Positions 12,508 through 24,150 of a DNA stretch of 64,000 nt are shown one piece after another. The translations under genes were made by a program, and so were the position numbers. The notes under the pieces are model-generated. The model had not been told where the DNA came from. It ran no database searches and saw only the letters and a program-made list of their open reading frames with translations. Where the stretch lies: assembly GCA_964017185.1 (NCBI GenBank), contig OZ024871.1:31782488-31846487 (forward strand), given 5' to 3'. The stretch comes from Rugalucina vietnamica (lineage: Eukaryota; Mollusca; Bivalvia; Lucinida; Lucinidae). How positions within the stretch are numbered: position 1 is the stretch's first letter; the number at the start of each line of letters is the position of its first letter.

Positions 12508-13688
12508 ACAAAAAAATCTCTGGACAAGCGATAATATATAATAGTGAATACAATTTAGCCATACACCCAATTGTGCAATTTGTTGTTGGCTGAGTATATT
12601 ATTTTGATGCTGCCGTGTGAACACAGTCCCTATTCCTTCCATTTTATACATAAAATTCCGAACGCTGACCAATTATGCATACGCTGAGTACGTTTTTCGC
12701 ACGTTTAACATACCCTGCATACGTTCCGAGCACGCTGCTCGTACATTGGTAATGCGTTATGCATACGCTTCTCGTATGCTAAACTAAATTCCAGGTGAGC
12801 TTTGGGGTACGACAACGTATGCGAACGTATGAGTTACTTACAGGTAACGCTCATGAACTTATGCATAACGTATTCGTTGCGTACGCCTAACTTATGAGTA
12901 ACATATTATCAGTACGTTGGCATACGTTGGACATTTTGTGCATGCACAAAATTTCTGGGCGTACACGACGCACGACAACGTATGCCAGCGTATTGTAGCG
13001 TACCCCTAACTTATGCAAAACTTATACCAAACGTATGCAACGTACACCAACGTATGGACAAAATATCTCATACGTCGGCATATGTTGGCGCTATACGCTG
13101 TGGTGTGAGCACCCCTTTACTAGCATTATATTATCTGGAATGGTTCAAAACAGCGCTTGATAATCATGATCAACAGGTGTTGACATCTGTAATAGGTAAA
13201 CTATGCATAAACAACAAATACAGTGTTTCTTTATCTTGCTCCTGTCATCAGAAACAAAGGTTCTTGGGCATGTGTCCTATATGTTATGTACATGTATACG
13301 TTCAACATGTGTTAATTGTGTGTTGGACATGCTTTGATCTCGTTCGGCACATGCTTTGAACACGTCTATGTACCCTACAGTGTACATGTGCATTTTGATT
13401 TTCCAAAATATTGGCTTTAGCGCTTGCTGAACACTTCTGTCAGTGACGTGCCCACATTTAGCGTGCGTGAGACGTGTGTTGAACGCCTGATACGCACCTA
13501 CATCACGTGATAAACATGTCTGGGACGTAACATTTTCAAAGTGTTACATTTAAGATGTTTATATTTCCGACACAAGCCTGATTTACGCTCTAAAGTGTGG
13601 CTGCTTATTAAAGATTAAAAAGCAAACTATTTTTATTTGTCCAAATTTGTCAGTGAAACATCAGGCACATGCTTGACTCAGATTCATA

Positions 13689-13890
13689 GGGAGCGCGGTG
13701 CGTAGTGGTAGAGCGTCGGACTCCGACAAGAGGTCCTGGGTTTTAGCCACACAGGCGTCAATGTGTTGCGTCTTTTAGCTAGACACATTAACTCCTTACA
13801 GTACTGGTTAAACCCAGGAAGACTTGGCTCTGTCCCGACATGACTGAAAAATTGTTGACTGGGACATTAAGCCTTAATACACACACACAA
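13689..13890 (+). mobile_element. tRNA-derived SINE with (CA)n tail
   Basis: The tRNA-like head has an A-box-like TGCGTAGTGGTAGAGCG and a weak B box GGGTTTTAGCCAC. The body contains GACTGGGACATTAAGCC and the element ends in ACACACACAC. The missing consensus C in the B box and the extra body argue against a functional tRNA. A related tail fragment lies at 51520-51602. Confidence 0.65.
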
Positions 13891-14657
13891 CCTTGTGTCA
13901 CGTCCATAACATATTCAACGTGCCTGTAATTAATTGCATGGAATATTTCCTTGTGCAGTCGCACACCTGTGTACTGTGACGTTCAGCAATTTACACCAGA
14001 ATCATGTAACAAGTTTCTTCCATGTCTCAGACTTGCTTAAGAGAACAATTGATCATGTAGTTAGCATCACATTTCTACAAAGGTAGCCACCACTATTTTT
14101 AAAGAAATAAATGTTGATTTATTAGGGTAATAATGGTTCCAGAAAAAGGAAAAGCTGAGCAATTCCAATGGCAATTTTGAAACTGGAGTGTTAACAGTTC
14201 ATGCAACTTTGACCATAAAACCATGCTTATTGCCAATTAATTAAGGGCAATTGATCGATCAAGACCATAAGTGTTTCTGGAATATTTAACAACAGGGCAT
14301 GATAACCATGATCAACTATAAGTGTTGACACCTGTATCTGGCAAACTAAGCATAAACAATGATGTGATATTTATTTATTGTTCTCTTGTCATCAAAGGCT
14401 TCTGTGGCAATTAAACAAACAATTGTAGGCAATGCCTGACTTTGACTTATAACCGCAAAATACCTTCATATAACTTAGCTAAAACTAGTAGCCTACATTC
14501 TTTGTTATTTGACAAAGAAAATAAGAATGCACTATCCACTTCTAATCTGTTGATGGTTTAGCAGGGAAATAAGCAAAACTTATGCTTGAATGCAGACTTT
14601 TCGTATGGTACAATGGATGTTTTACCATCCACTTTCTTTTTTGTTTTCACTATTAAC

Positions 14658-14888
14658 TGATCGCAAAGCGAGAAAACTGGTCTTCAGTGTTTCTGGCCAG
14701 GTCTGGCCCAAACCGGCATGTACAGCTTCAGAAAAAGGCTAGAAGCTTGAAATTTCAGATATAAGAAGAAAAGGAATTGTACTATCCAAGTGGCGAAACC
14801 AACGGCGTTGATCAGCTGTGCAGTAACAGCTGATCTGCGCCTTTGTTTCCGCATAGGCGAAAATCTGTTTTTCTCATGACGCGGCCCA
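14658..14888 (-). mobile_element. foldback MITE, diverged copy
   Basis: Minus orientation (GGCCCAAACCGGCATG early, hairpin GATCAGCTGTGCAGTAACAG late). The ends are decayed, and a hairpin-ended element begins 55 bp further on. Confidence 0.65.
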
Positions 14889-14942
14889 ATTAATGGTTGT
14901 TTGGTTGTTCCTTGATACTGCTGTAGTCTTGAACTGTTGATT

Positions 14943-15847
14943 ACCAGAGGACAAATGGTCCTGTAAACGCTCACCTGATCTGGACAGCTTTACTTGTAAG
15001 GTGGGGCCATTGTTGACCACAGGGGCATTATTGGCAGGATTTATGTAGAGCACCACATAACATTGCTTCATGCTCAACATACAAGCTTTGGGTCATGTGG
15101 TTTCAGAGAAAGAGTTTTCTTGTATTTCCATATTAAGCATATGACAGATAATGATGCCCCCGGGGCATGGCCTATATGGACCCCAGGGGCACAGTTGGCA
15201 GGATTCGTGAAGAGGACAACTATACAACACTACACACAAAATATGAAAGCTCGGGGCCTTGTGGTTTCGGAGAAGAAGATTGTTTTAATGTTTTCCCCAT
15301 TGTAGGCTATGGAAGCTAATAATTTTTTTTATCCCAGGGGCAGGATTTATGTAAAGCTCCATATAACAATGCTGCATATTAAACACAGAAGCTTTGGGTC
15401 TTGTGGTTTCTGAGTAGATTTTTTTTTTCATGTATTTCCTATTATAAGCCTATGACAGATAATGACGCCCCCGGGGTGTTACCTGTATGGAACCCAGGGG
15501 CACGGTTGGCAGGATTTATAACGAGGGCTGCTATGCTACACACAAAATATGAAAGCTCTGGGCCTTGTGGTTTCGGAGAAGAAGATTTTCTTTTTTTGTT
15601 TTTCCCATTGTAAGTATATGGGAGCTATCTGTTGCTATGGAAACGACAGGTTTGATACAATCTGCTTCAAACCTAATGCAGTCAATTTCCCTACCCAGTG
15701 ATGGTTCACATAAAATTTGATCAAGGTTGGCCCTTTAGCTTCAGAGATATTCTTCCTTCAAATTGTGAACCGACGGCGCCGCCGGACTCCAGGTGCCTGC
15801 CTATCCTATAAGCTCACCTCTGAGAGCCTTCGGCTCAGGTGAGCTAA
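14943..15847 (+). mobile_element. hairpin-ended element (AGCTCACC family), ~311-bp units
   Basis: Left end ACCAGAGGACAAATGGTCC, right end hairpin ending GGCTCAGGTGAGCTAA. The internal units differ from those of the other copies (ATGACAGATAATGA at 15141 and 15452). Confidence 0.75.
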
Positions 15848-15971
15848 TAATATCTGTGTTCAGTCAAACAATATATGGACGTTAATTAATGTCTAACTGA
15901 CAGATAAGGTTGTCCTTTCATTTCTTATGATGATTGGTGTAAGCAGACAAAATACAACTGATCAATTCTAA

Positions 15972-16088
15972 GTACGGGTTAATAATTATTTTGGTATGGT
16001 ATGATGGTATGGTATTTGGTATGGTATGGGTTTTTATACTATACTTTCATACCATACCATCGTACCATACCATGTTATACCATATGCC
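15972..16088 (-). repeat. right TIR of the 8.85-kb element
   Basis: Inverse complement of 7238-7366, from AGTACGGGTTAATAA to CCATATGCC, with the same internal CCATACCAT palindrome and small indels. Confidence 0.85.
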
Positions 16089-16097
16089 GTTCTGATG

Positions 16098-16330
16098 CCT
16101 AACATTGCTCTGCAAATTAACTTGAACAATTGATAGCATTACTAATGACAGCGTTTATAGCCAAGCACCGTCGTAAATAACGGTAAAGTCACTCTTTATG
16201 GTATCAAAGCAACAGTCTACATCGTAAATTTCAACTTATAGATGCTTTATTCTAGAAACAACTCGTCTAACCATTAGTAGTGAGGGAATATGCACATGAA
16301 AGGTCATTAAGTATTTATGTAACGCAATAG
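16098..16330 (-). repeat. right inverted arm, module A (part right of the 8.85-kb insert)
   Basis: Complement of 3125-3350. It begins CCTAACATTGCTCTGC directly after the 9-bp TSD. The first ~48 bp of this arm lie at 7190-7237. Confidence 0.8.
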
Positions 16331-16506
16331 GAAAACGCGTTACAAAAGGAAGGTTTCGAAGGAAACTTTTTTGTAGAGGGCACAAGAAGAGAGCGATATT
16401 ATTAGATGCAGCCCAAGAACATAAAATGACATTCAGAATTCACGATAGGTCTCAGGTATCTAGTGTTTTATGTTTGACACTCTTGGAATGAAACCAGCAT
16501 TAAAGA

Positions 16507-16850
16507 ATGCAGAAGCTGAGGGTGAGGTTAGGTACCTGTAAAACCGGTTTAAGCCCGCCAGTAATTTTATATTATTGATCGTTCCAAGGCGATACTTCTG
16601 TGTTGGTTCTTATCATTTTATGTCTTGGTGTTTAATTTTTTGTGCTGTTGGCGCCTTATGTATGTTATCATATCTTTAGTTAAGTTTAGGTAACTGAGTG
16701 GCCACCTATTGTGAAAATAACTGCTCATTCGGCTTACGATATGTTTTCATGGTATAAGTACCTGATTGTTAATTTAGTTTTTTCCCACCTCGGTTTTCGG
16801 AATGGGAATCTTTTTCTGATTGCGCCTTTTCCTGATCGTTGCCTACTTGT
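16507..16850 (+). mobile_element. retroelement 3' UTR fragment
   Basis: Plus-strand copy starting at GCAGAAGCTGAGGGTGAGG and ending at GCCTACTTGTG. It has a later 5' truncation point than the copy at 12095. Confidence 0.7.
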
Positions 16851-17349
16851 GCTTTTTTGTCTCGTGCATGTGTCAGGATTTACAAGAGAAATTAAATCTA
16901 TTAGAAACTTTACGTTATTCATCTGACTTGTGTGAAACTATTGTGTTTGTTGATATCTGTAAAGTGTTTCTCCTGAGCTAGGAATTCACTGTCCTGATTC
17001 TGGATATAAAAATATTGAAATTGATGGAGTGGAAAGTTATCTATTGTCTCTAAACAATTTCGAAGAGACAAAGTGATTATTCAAATTTAAACATAACCTA
17101 GACGATATCTATCACCCGTTTCGTTTACACATACAAACAGAGACGCGCGTTTAAATTAGGCAGATGCATATAGGTCGTTCAGTGTTTATTGTCGGTGTCA
17201 CAGACGACAGTAAATAGGGATATCTAAATTTAAATTCTATATTCATGACACACAAGATATCCAGAAATTAAGATGATATTATGGATCTCTAGGTGCCATT
17301 CCAAACATAGTAGCTCTTTATTCGCCTGTTTTTCTCAATCCAGTATTAA

Positions 17350-18508
17350 TAAAAATGTACAAGTAGGCAACGATCAGGAAAAGGGGCAATCAGAAAAAGA
17401 TTCTCACTCCAAAACCCGAGGCGGGAAAAACCAAACTAACAATAAGGTACTTATACCATGAATACATTTCGTAAGCCGAATGAGCAGCTATGCCACTGAG
17501 TTACCTAAACTTAACTAAAATATGATAACATATATAAGGCGCCAACAGCACAATTTCTTTTAAAAAAACACCAAGACATAAGACAATAAGTACCACCACA
17601 GAAGTATCGACTTGGAACGATCAGTAATATAAAATTACTGGCGGGCTTTAACCGGTTTTACAGGATCCTAACCTCACGCTCAGCTTCTGCAGTGGTTCAT
17701 AACATTTAGTTAGTTGTTCGGTCCTCGTAGTGAATCTCTAACTAGTCAACGAATCATCATGGACAAACAAATTAAATCATGATAAATTCCATGATGAATC
17801 AAAAACGGGGACTCACAGAATGAGTAAGCTGCCCGACGATGGAGATCCCTGGGCGCCCAATAACTTACTAACTCGGGAGCAAAAGAAAACCACCAGTTGA
17901 ACCCCGGTGGGCCAAGCAATAGACAAGGAACTCCGGCCCCAACCAACTTACATGGATAGCTTTATGTCGGGGCCATCATAGAGTCTGACGCCCGACCTAC
18001 CGGCGTGCGATTAAAGAAGGCAGCATAGTTATCAACCGTGATTGGGTTAAAAACTAAGCATGCAGACTGTCGCATAACATTTAAGTTATATTCTATACGT
18101 CTAACGCGTAATGATTTTTCTGAAGTAAAAAAAATCATTCCTTCCAATAAGGTTTTTTAATTTTGTAAACCAAGTCACCATGAAATTCTGGTTCCGAAAG
18201 GCCCTCACCTAAAAGGGTCTTAAGCCCAACATTAAATTTGGAAATCAGTTCATAGTGTCTGCGATAATATTTAGAAAAGGTTTTTCGAAGTTTATGATAC
18301 CGATAACCCTGCTGAAGAAGTTTGGCTGTTAAACATTTATTTCGCGCATTGAAGTCCGCAACATGATTGCAGACTCCAGCAAACCTAATAAGTTGTGAAA
18401 TGTATACGCCATAAGAAGCACGGCGAGGAACGTCACCAGCCAAAAACGGAAAGTTTACTATATCAAAATAAAAGTCATCGCGTTTATCATAAATTTTAGA
18501 AGAAACGA
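17350..18508 (-). mobile_element. 5'-truncated retroelement copy (C-terminus plus 3' UTR)
   Basis: This insert interrupts a segment that is continuous in the neighbouring unit near 24655 (CCAGTATAAATAAAAGTATG). It contains the frameshifted RT C-terminus and about 600 bp of 3' UTR. It ends, on the minus strand, in CTACTTGTAC. The same 3' terminus is shared by other truncated copies in this window, which fits target-primed insertion without a poly(A) tail. Confidence 0.75.
17962..18443 (-). pseudogene. C-terminal fragment of a reverse-transcriptase-type retroelement protein, frameshifted
   Basis: The minus-strand frame 18443-18135 encodes a segment containing YGVYISQLIRFAGVC, KLRKTF and FHGDLVYKIKK. 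These are hallmarks of the C-terminal region of RT proteins abundant in bivalve, coral and amphioxus genomes. The homology continues in another frame at 18111-17962 (NVMRQSACLVFNPITV, then PVGRASDSMMAPT and TAA). The switch needs one and probably two small indels near 18120-18160, at A- and T-runs. The RT core is absent, so this is a 5'-truncated dead copy. The retroelement clade is not assigned. Confidence 0.85.
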
Positions 18509-18911
18509 ACTATGCTTCGTTTGTGAATAATAAGTATCTATTAACGTCAAGATGCATTTCTGACACACTGTTAGTAAATGTAGGCATTTCCAAACGCTTC
18601 CAAGTGCCCCCGCACATATATTTCATCGTATGAATGTTCTTTAATTCTGGTTTTGTTTCAGGTTTGGTAAGGATTATTCCGCTACCCACGTTTCCGACAA
18701 GGAATCCAAAGACATCCTATTTGTTATGATACGACTTAAGTAAGTTCTAGCTTTGTCTGAAAAAAGCCACTATTCGCTGAAGAAAGGCTGCTCTGGAAAT
18801 GATTTTGTCATTTGATTCTATGCGGGTAATATTCAATGTAATGATGTTTCCATTAACATTTTGAAAATGGTAGACGCGTTCAATAAGCCGAATGGTAATT
18901 TAGCGAATCAG

Positions 18912-19222
18912 GGGCTAGTAACTCGAACGCATCGTAAGTTCCCCTTCTTACGACATACTTACGATGATCTTAAGATGACCGCCTTAGAATTTACGCCTTT
19001 GCTATTCCAGCTACTCTAAACCATCGTATTTTTTAAATGAAAGGCACCACTTCGTAAGATAATACAATGCTAAGGTGGTTTGAGTTGACCGTAAAGTTAC
19101 GATGCTGTTTAATTGTGACCGTAACTTAAGGTCCTTTTCAGTTATTCACAATAATCCCAAAGAAATACTGAAGGTGGTCGTAAGATTATCTTAAGCTTAA
19201 GATGGCTTTGAGTTACTAACCC
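18912..19222. mobile_element. MITE with CAG target duplication
   Basis: GGGCTAGTAACTC...GAGTTACTAACCC ends, flanked by CAG at 18909-18911 and 19223-19225. The empty site AATCAGATTCAG is present in the next unit near 25086. The interior has CGTAAG/CTTACG motifs in both orientations. Confidence 0.8.
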
Positions 19223-19916
19223 CAGATTCAGAAATTTAGAAATGCCTACCGTGATGATTTCTTTCAGCGTGATTATTTCTAACATTCAGATCATCGAATC
19301 CATTTGCTTTAAGAAAAACATGAATTTTGGATAAGATCTCAGTTTTAGTTGTTTTATTTATTCCTGCTATCAAACAATTAGTAGGTTCTGTCGAACATTA
19401 GCATAATGTATTGAGCAATAATAAGAAATAAAACAAACTTAATTTTCTACAGCCACATATATTGCATCGTGTATTGCATATCCATGTTCACTATGCGATA
19501 TCACGACGCGGGCAACTAATTTTGGCACACGTATGGCGCTGTAGTTTTGGTCAGATCTGAAGCATGTGACGAAATATTATACCGGAATTCAGTCCAGACA
19601 GAGAAAAAACATTCGCCTTCCAGTATGAATTGCTACTGCCATCCGTTTTTCTATAGATATAGACAGGAGGAATCATCAGTATCAGGAAATTACTTCAGAG
19701 AGGAAGGGAAATGGCAAAACAATGTGATTGAAAGACAAAACTGTCAATTAAGTTTTCCGAATGTATTCATCAATGGACAAACTATCTATCATTGTTAGCG
19801 AGGCTTTGTCACTATGAATTAAAGAGGCAATGATCTAGCCAATATTGTTTTACGGCGTCAGACAGAAATGCGTAAGTAATCAGAAATGGTATCAAGCTAG
19901 TGGAAAGTAAAAGGTA

Positions 19917-20212
19917 CAAGTAGGCAATGATCAGGAAATGGCGCAATCAGAAGGAAATTCCCACTCCCAAAGCCGAGGGGTGGGAAAAACTAAATTGACA
20001 TTTAGGTTACTTAATACCAAGAAAACATATCGTAAGCCGAGTGAGCAGCTATTTCCCACAGGCGGCCACCCATTTACCGGAACTTAACTAAAATATGAAA
20101 ACGTACATAAGGCTAAAACAGCACTAAAATGCAACTCCTAAACAAAACAATTAGATCCACAATAGAAGTATCGCCTTTGAACGATCAGTAATATAAAATT
20201 AAAACTGTGAGA
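19917..20212 (-). mobile_element. retroelement 3' UTR fragment
   Basis: Minus-strand copy starting at the shared 3' terminus GTACAAGTAGGCAATGATC and truncated at GAACGATCAGTAATATAAAA. Confidence 0.7.
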
Positions 20213-20336
20213 CGCTGTGCCCATTTTGTTGCCAGTTTGTTAAGGGTCACTGATGACCCGTAGGTTCATTACCCAAAAGTGTACATTATAGCACACCGAC
20301 TCCCCTTGAATGTTTGTCTTCCAAAATATTTAAATA

Positions 20337-20573
20337 TGAGCCTGTGCGTGACAAAACCAACAATTTGGGTTTCCCACCTGGTCCGACACAAACCGGGCTG
20401 TACAGTCACAGAAGCAGGCTAGAAACTTGAAATTTCGGATTTAGGAAGAAGAGGGATTGTACTATCCGTGTAGCGAAAACAAAGGCGCTGATCAGCTTCG
20501 CGGTTACCGCGAAGCTGGTCTGCGCCTTTGTTTTCGCATATGCAAATTGTTGGTTTTCTCATGCACAGGCTCA
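20337..20573 (-). mobile_element. foldback MITE, TGAGCC family
   Basis: TGAGCCTGTGCGTGAC...CATGCACAGGCTCA with flanking TA. The hairpin core is GATCAGCTTCGCGGTTACCG. Confidence 0.85.
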
Positions 20574-21097
20574 TATTATACTTTGCTTAAAACTTAGATA
20601 AAGGATACCTATCATGTAATTTCTAAGTCTCTTATTTAACAAACATTATCTCTGAACAACAATGTATAGCATTACATGTAAAGACAGTGTTTTTCTTTCT
20701 TGAAAACACCGTAACTGTATCAACTTATGACATTGAATTTTCACCAAAAAGCATCATTAACGCAACAGAGGGAATCTCTGACAAACTTGACGAAACACGA
20801 TCTATTCGTTATTTACAATTACAGGCAGCATATTTATGGCACTATCCAATATAAGATTGGTCGTTCATAGATCTTCTACATATGAGAAAATCGAACGTTT
20901 AAATCAGACATAATGACATTATAGGTAGTATATTGCCATCAGAGGATAAAGGTTCCATAAGTTATTGTCGATAAACAAGACGCAATTCAGAAGCAAACAC
21001 AACAGGGAATAAAGGTTGAAAAGGAAGCTTTAGAAAGTGAAGGGGTGAGAAATTACTAGACGCAACCAAAGAACTTTTTTTAGGCCACCCCAAGTCA

Positions 21098-21370
21098 TTT
21101 TATAGTACTGCTTGTTCCAAGGCGATACTTCTGTTGTGGTTCTTATTGTTTTATGCTATGATGTTGAATTTTTGTGTTGTTTGTGCATCTTATGTATGTT
21201 TTCATATATTTAGTTACGTCCCAGTAACTGAGTTTACACCTAATGAGAAACTGCTACTAATACGGATAACAGTGTGTTTTATATGCATGAATTGAGTTTG
21301 TCCTATCTCGGTTTTTGGATTGGATTGGGACTTTCGCTCTGATTTGCATCACTTCCTAATCGTTGTTTCA
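21098..21370 (+). mobile_element. retroelement 3' UTR fragment, diverged
   Basis: Plus-strand fragment with TTCCAAGGCGATACTTCTG and the TATCTCGGTTTTTGGATTGG block. It ends at TTCCTAATCGTTG. Confidence 0.6.
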
Positions 21371-21884
21371 GTTTAACAAACTTTCATCATTTCGAATCTC
21401 ATAACATTTTAAATCGAGCGGGGTTAGGGGTTCTGGTACAAATAGATGACACAGGAATTGAACAGTTAGATTTATCCCAATCTTGACATCAGTAAAGAGG
21501 ATAAAACACGGGACAAGAATTCACGCCCTTAGTACATGAACGCACCTCTTTTCAAAGCTGGTTTAGCTAGAATTATTCCTGTTTCGTGAATGCAGCTAAT
21601 AATGAATAAGCGCCAGACAATGATTTAAGTTTGGTTTTTCAACAATGCATATCAACGCATCCAGTCAAAGACCAAAAGTATTTCCAAACGGTCGAAACTG
21701 TGACTCACAGACCTACGTGTACATTTGACAGGCAGGATATGTAGTTTCTTGTAAAAACAAGAAATCACAATGAAGACTTTGGAGTTTTATACTTTTTGGA
21801 AATACTTTTTGCCATTGACTGAATAATGTGTCCACCGCACGAATCTAGAACACAGAAAAAATGTGCGATTTCTTGCACTATACG

Positions 21885-22440
21885 TTACTTTATGTGCAAT
21901 TTGCTTCGCTACTAATGGTTAGACGACCATTTTTCAGAATAAAGCATCTATAAGTTGAAATTTACGATGCAGATTTGTTGCTTTGATTCCATAAAGAGTG
22001 ACTTTACTTATTTACGGATATTGCAGATTATATTTTCTTGTCAGCAAGGGAATTCTGAGATATCAGAAATTCCTTATCGGTTTACATTCATTTTCTAACC
22101 AAAGTTTTATATATTTGGCTCTTTTTGGATAATACTAGTCTTTGCATCGACTATCCTGTTGAAAATTGCAAATTACAGTATTTCTCTTAGGCTCCATTTT
22201 GCCAAATTTGGAGGGCCACTGAAGGGGCTTGAGTAGCCGAAACCGCGGTATGGCCCATCCCTTTTCTCATTAATATGCTCACTGCTCTTAAAGGATTTTT
22301 ATTGGCTATAAACGCTGCCATTGGTAATGCTATCAGTTGTTCAAGTTAATTTGCGGAGCAATGTTAGGCATCAGAACGGACGTTGTGTGTCACTGGAATG
22401 GATTACAGATTGACAAATGAGACAATACCTTTGGCACATT
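21885..22440 (+). repeat. left inverted arm, module B, interrupted
   Basis: Same arm sequence as 3125-3415 but split by a ~285-bp repeat (22022-22308) between TGACTTTAC and GGCTATAAACG. Confidence 0.8.
22022..22308 (+). repeat. interspersed repeat inside arm B
   Basis: Block from GCAGATTATATTTTCTTG to CTGCTCTTAAAGGAT, including GCCGAAACCGCGGTATGGCC. It is repeated at 30836-31140. Confidence 0.65.
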
Positions 22441-23874
22441 GTGCAATACATAATTGAATATAAAAGTCTGATCCTTTGGAAGCAGTGAAAATGTTCAAAG
22501 GGAGGTAGTATGGGCCGTACATGAGTTTCGGGTACTGAACCCTCATCAGTGACCCTTTATAACCGGCGACGATAGCCAGATACATGTACAGCAAATACAC
22601 AGCAATTTCAAAACTTTACACAACGGATGTCTAATTCAAAGACGCATGCCTAAACGGGGTCAAATGATTAAAACATTGTTAGAAGATGGCTCTAAACCTA
22701 CAGTTTTTAATACTCTGAATACTCTTACTTATCCCAAAAGACCGAAAGAAATAATATAAACTGCACTATGGATAATGTATGGGGAAACTTTTTAAGGCCC
22801 CACACAGACATGTACTGAATAAAATTGGGAAGTTGTCTAATGCCAATCTATAGTGGTTTTCCGATAAAGGATCAAACATTATATTCTTTCTGTTTCATGC
22901 TTAATACTGTGTTTTCCAGGCTTAACTGTCATCAAATACATATACATTTCCTAAAGTTTTATCTGTACAGGTTCTGTACAGTAATGGAAGTATTATCTAA
23001 GGGTCCTTCGAAGGTCAATTATCCAATTTTCGTTCTTAAATAAAAGGGAGATAATCTCAAAAAATCTAAAAAAAAATCAAATTTTTTTTTCACCCTTCCT
23101 GATAATGTGGTTGAATTTTGCTAAGATGTTTTCCGGGTTTACCCTCTACTCGACGACGACATTTATCAAAACATCGATTATATCTTTATCGGGTATGAGC
23201 AACTAGTGCAGTTCCTTATCAAATATAGAAGGAAACTGGCTTTGCAAATTGATCAAGGCGATATTGCTAAGGCAAAATCAAGGCAAAATCAACAAATAGT
23301 TGTAGGGCTTCTCTTAGTTACTGTCTAAACTTATTCCTCTGAGTATAAATGTTCAGGTCCTCTGAGACATGATTTACCTTTACACAGCGTCATGTGTACT
23401 TTTCTACCATACTTTTAGATTACAATCGGAAACTGTAACAAAAAGTGTGTCCCTAATGAGACATAAAACACAAATGATTGTAATGTTATTTCAGATAAAC
23501 GCAAATCAATGACGAATAATTCAGCATGTTGTCAAATATTTAAGAATTTCGTGGGTCCTATCTTATGGAATTTGAATTCCAACTCGTGACACAGTTTTTC
23601 TTAAGGGGTTGGCTTTGTGGTTTAAAAAAACACACTTAAAAAAGCAAACAATTGAAGGTTTCCACTCGTGGCTACACAATCTGGAATTGTCTTTTTTCAT
23701 TTAGATTTTACTCATAAGGAATATCATAACTAAAAGACAAGATAGCCATAATATACACTTTGTTCATGTCGTCTGTGATAATCTTCATTTCAGAGAGTCT
23801 CTGGCACTTCGGCACAATTCTCCTTTAAGAGAGCTTCTGGTACTTCGTTTTGTATCACGTTACAATGTAAGTCA

Positions 23875-24150
23875 CATTTATTATCCCATTTATCAAATTT
23901 TAATCCATTTCCGTGACACACAAAGTCCGTTCTGATGCCTAACATTGCTCCGCAAATTAACTTGAACAATTGATAGCATTACTAATGACAGCGTTTATAG
24001 CCAAGCACCGCCGTAAATAACGGTAAAGTCACTCTTTATGGAATCAAAGCAACAATCTACATCTTAAATTTCAACTTATAGATGCTTTATTCTAGAAACA
24101 ACTCGTCTAACCATTAGTAATGCGGCAAGATGCACATAAAATGGCATTAG
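23875..24150 (-). repeat. right inverted arm, module B
   Basis: Uninterrupted right arm, about 90% complementary to 21885-22440 outside its insert. It is the reference for the empty site of the 8.85-kb element. Confidence 0.8.

Larger units (their letters stand above)
10878..13116. mobile_element. TTA-flanked DNA element with CGTATG-type motif arrays
   Basis: The ends are imperfect inverted repeats (AGGCCCGCTCAGACC versus AGGGGTGCTCACACC, about 17 of 24 positions). TTA lies on both sides (10875-10877, 13117-13119). Arrays of motifs like CAACGTATG, GCGTATAACA and CGTACG fill 10900-11190 and 12665-13090. The middle has been invaded by a SINE (11545-11744) and a retroelement fragment (12095-12507). 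Confidence 0.65.
7238..16088. mobile_element. 8.85-kb composite DNA element with long palindromic TIRs and 9-bp TSD
   Basis: The ends are inverted copies of about 120-130 bp starting GGCATATGGTAWAACATGG. They are flanked by the duplication GTTCTGATG at 7229-7237 and 16089-16097. The target is seen uninterrupted near 23932 and 45116 (CCGTTCTGATGCCTAACATTG), so this is a real single insertion. A 9-bp TSD with long TIRs fits Mutator-like elements best. No transposase is recognisable. The interior holds two TTA-flanked elements, a tRNA-derived SINE, a retroelement fragment, a foldback MITE and a hairpin-ended element, so much of its length is secondary. Confidence 0.82.
1..16330. repeat. tandem unit U1 (left-truncated by window)
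   Basis: First visible copy of a multi-kb unit. It shares with later units the block around 300-360, the block near 2880-3060, inverted arms, the interior blocks 3500-6600, and the right arm split by the 8.85-kb insertion. Without that insertion the arm-to-arm module is about 4.3 kb. No host coding sequence was recognised. Confidence 0.7.
16331..24150. repeat. tandem unit U2
   Basis: Ordered anchor blocks near 16935-17105, 18509-18680, 18800-18908, 19580-19870, 20860-21010, 21380-21470, 21730-21840, then the inverted-arm module. It is interrupted by the retroelement at 17350, a MITE at 18912 and a foldback MITE at 20337. Short frames such as 19547-19798 recur in other units with several amino-acid changes and stops, so they are not treated as genes. 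Confidence 0.75.

Noticed and set aside
13689..13760. tRNA gene
   Set aside because: The A box is plausible but the B box is weak, the acceptor stem does not close and a SINE body with a CA tail follows.
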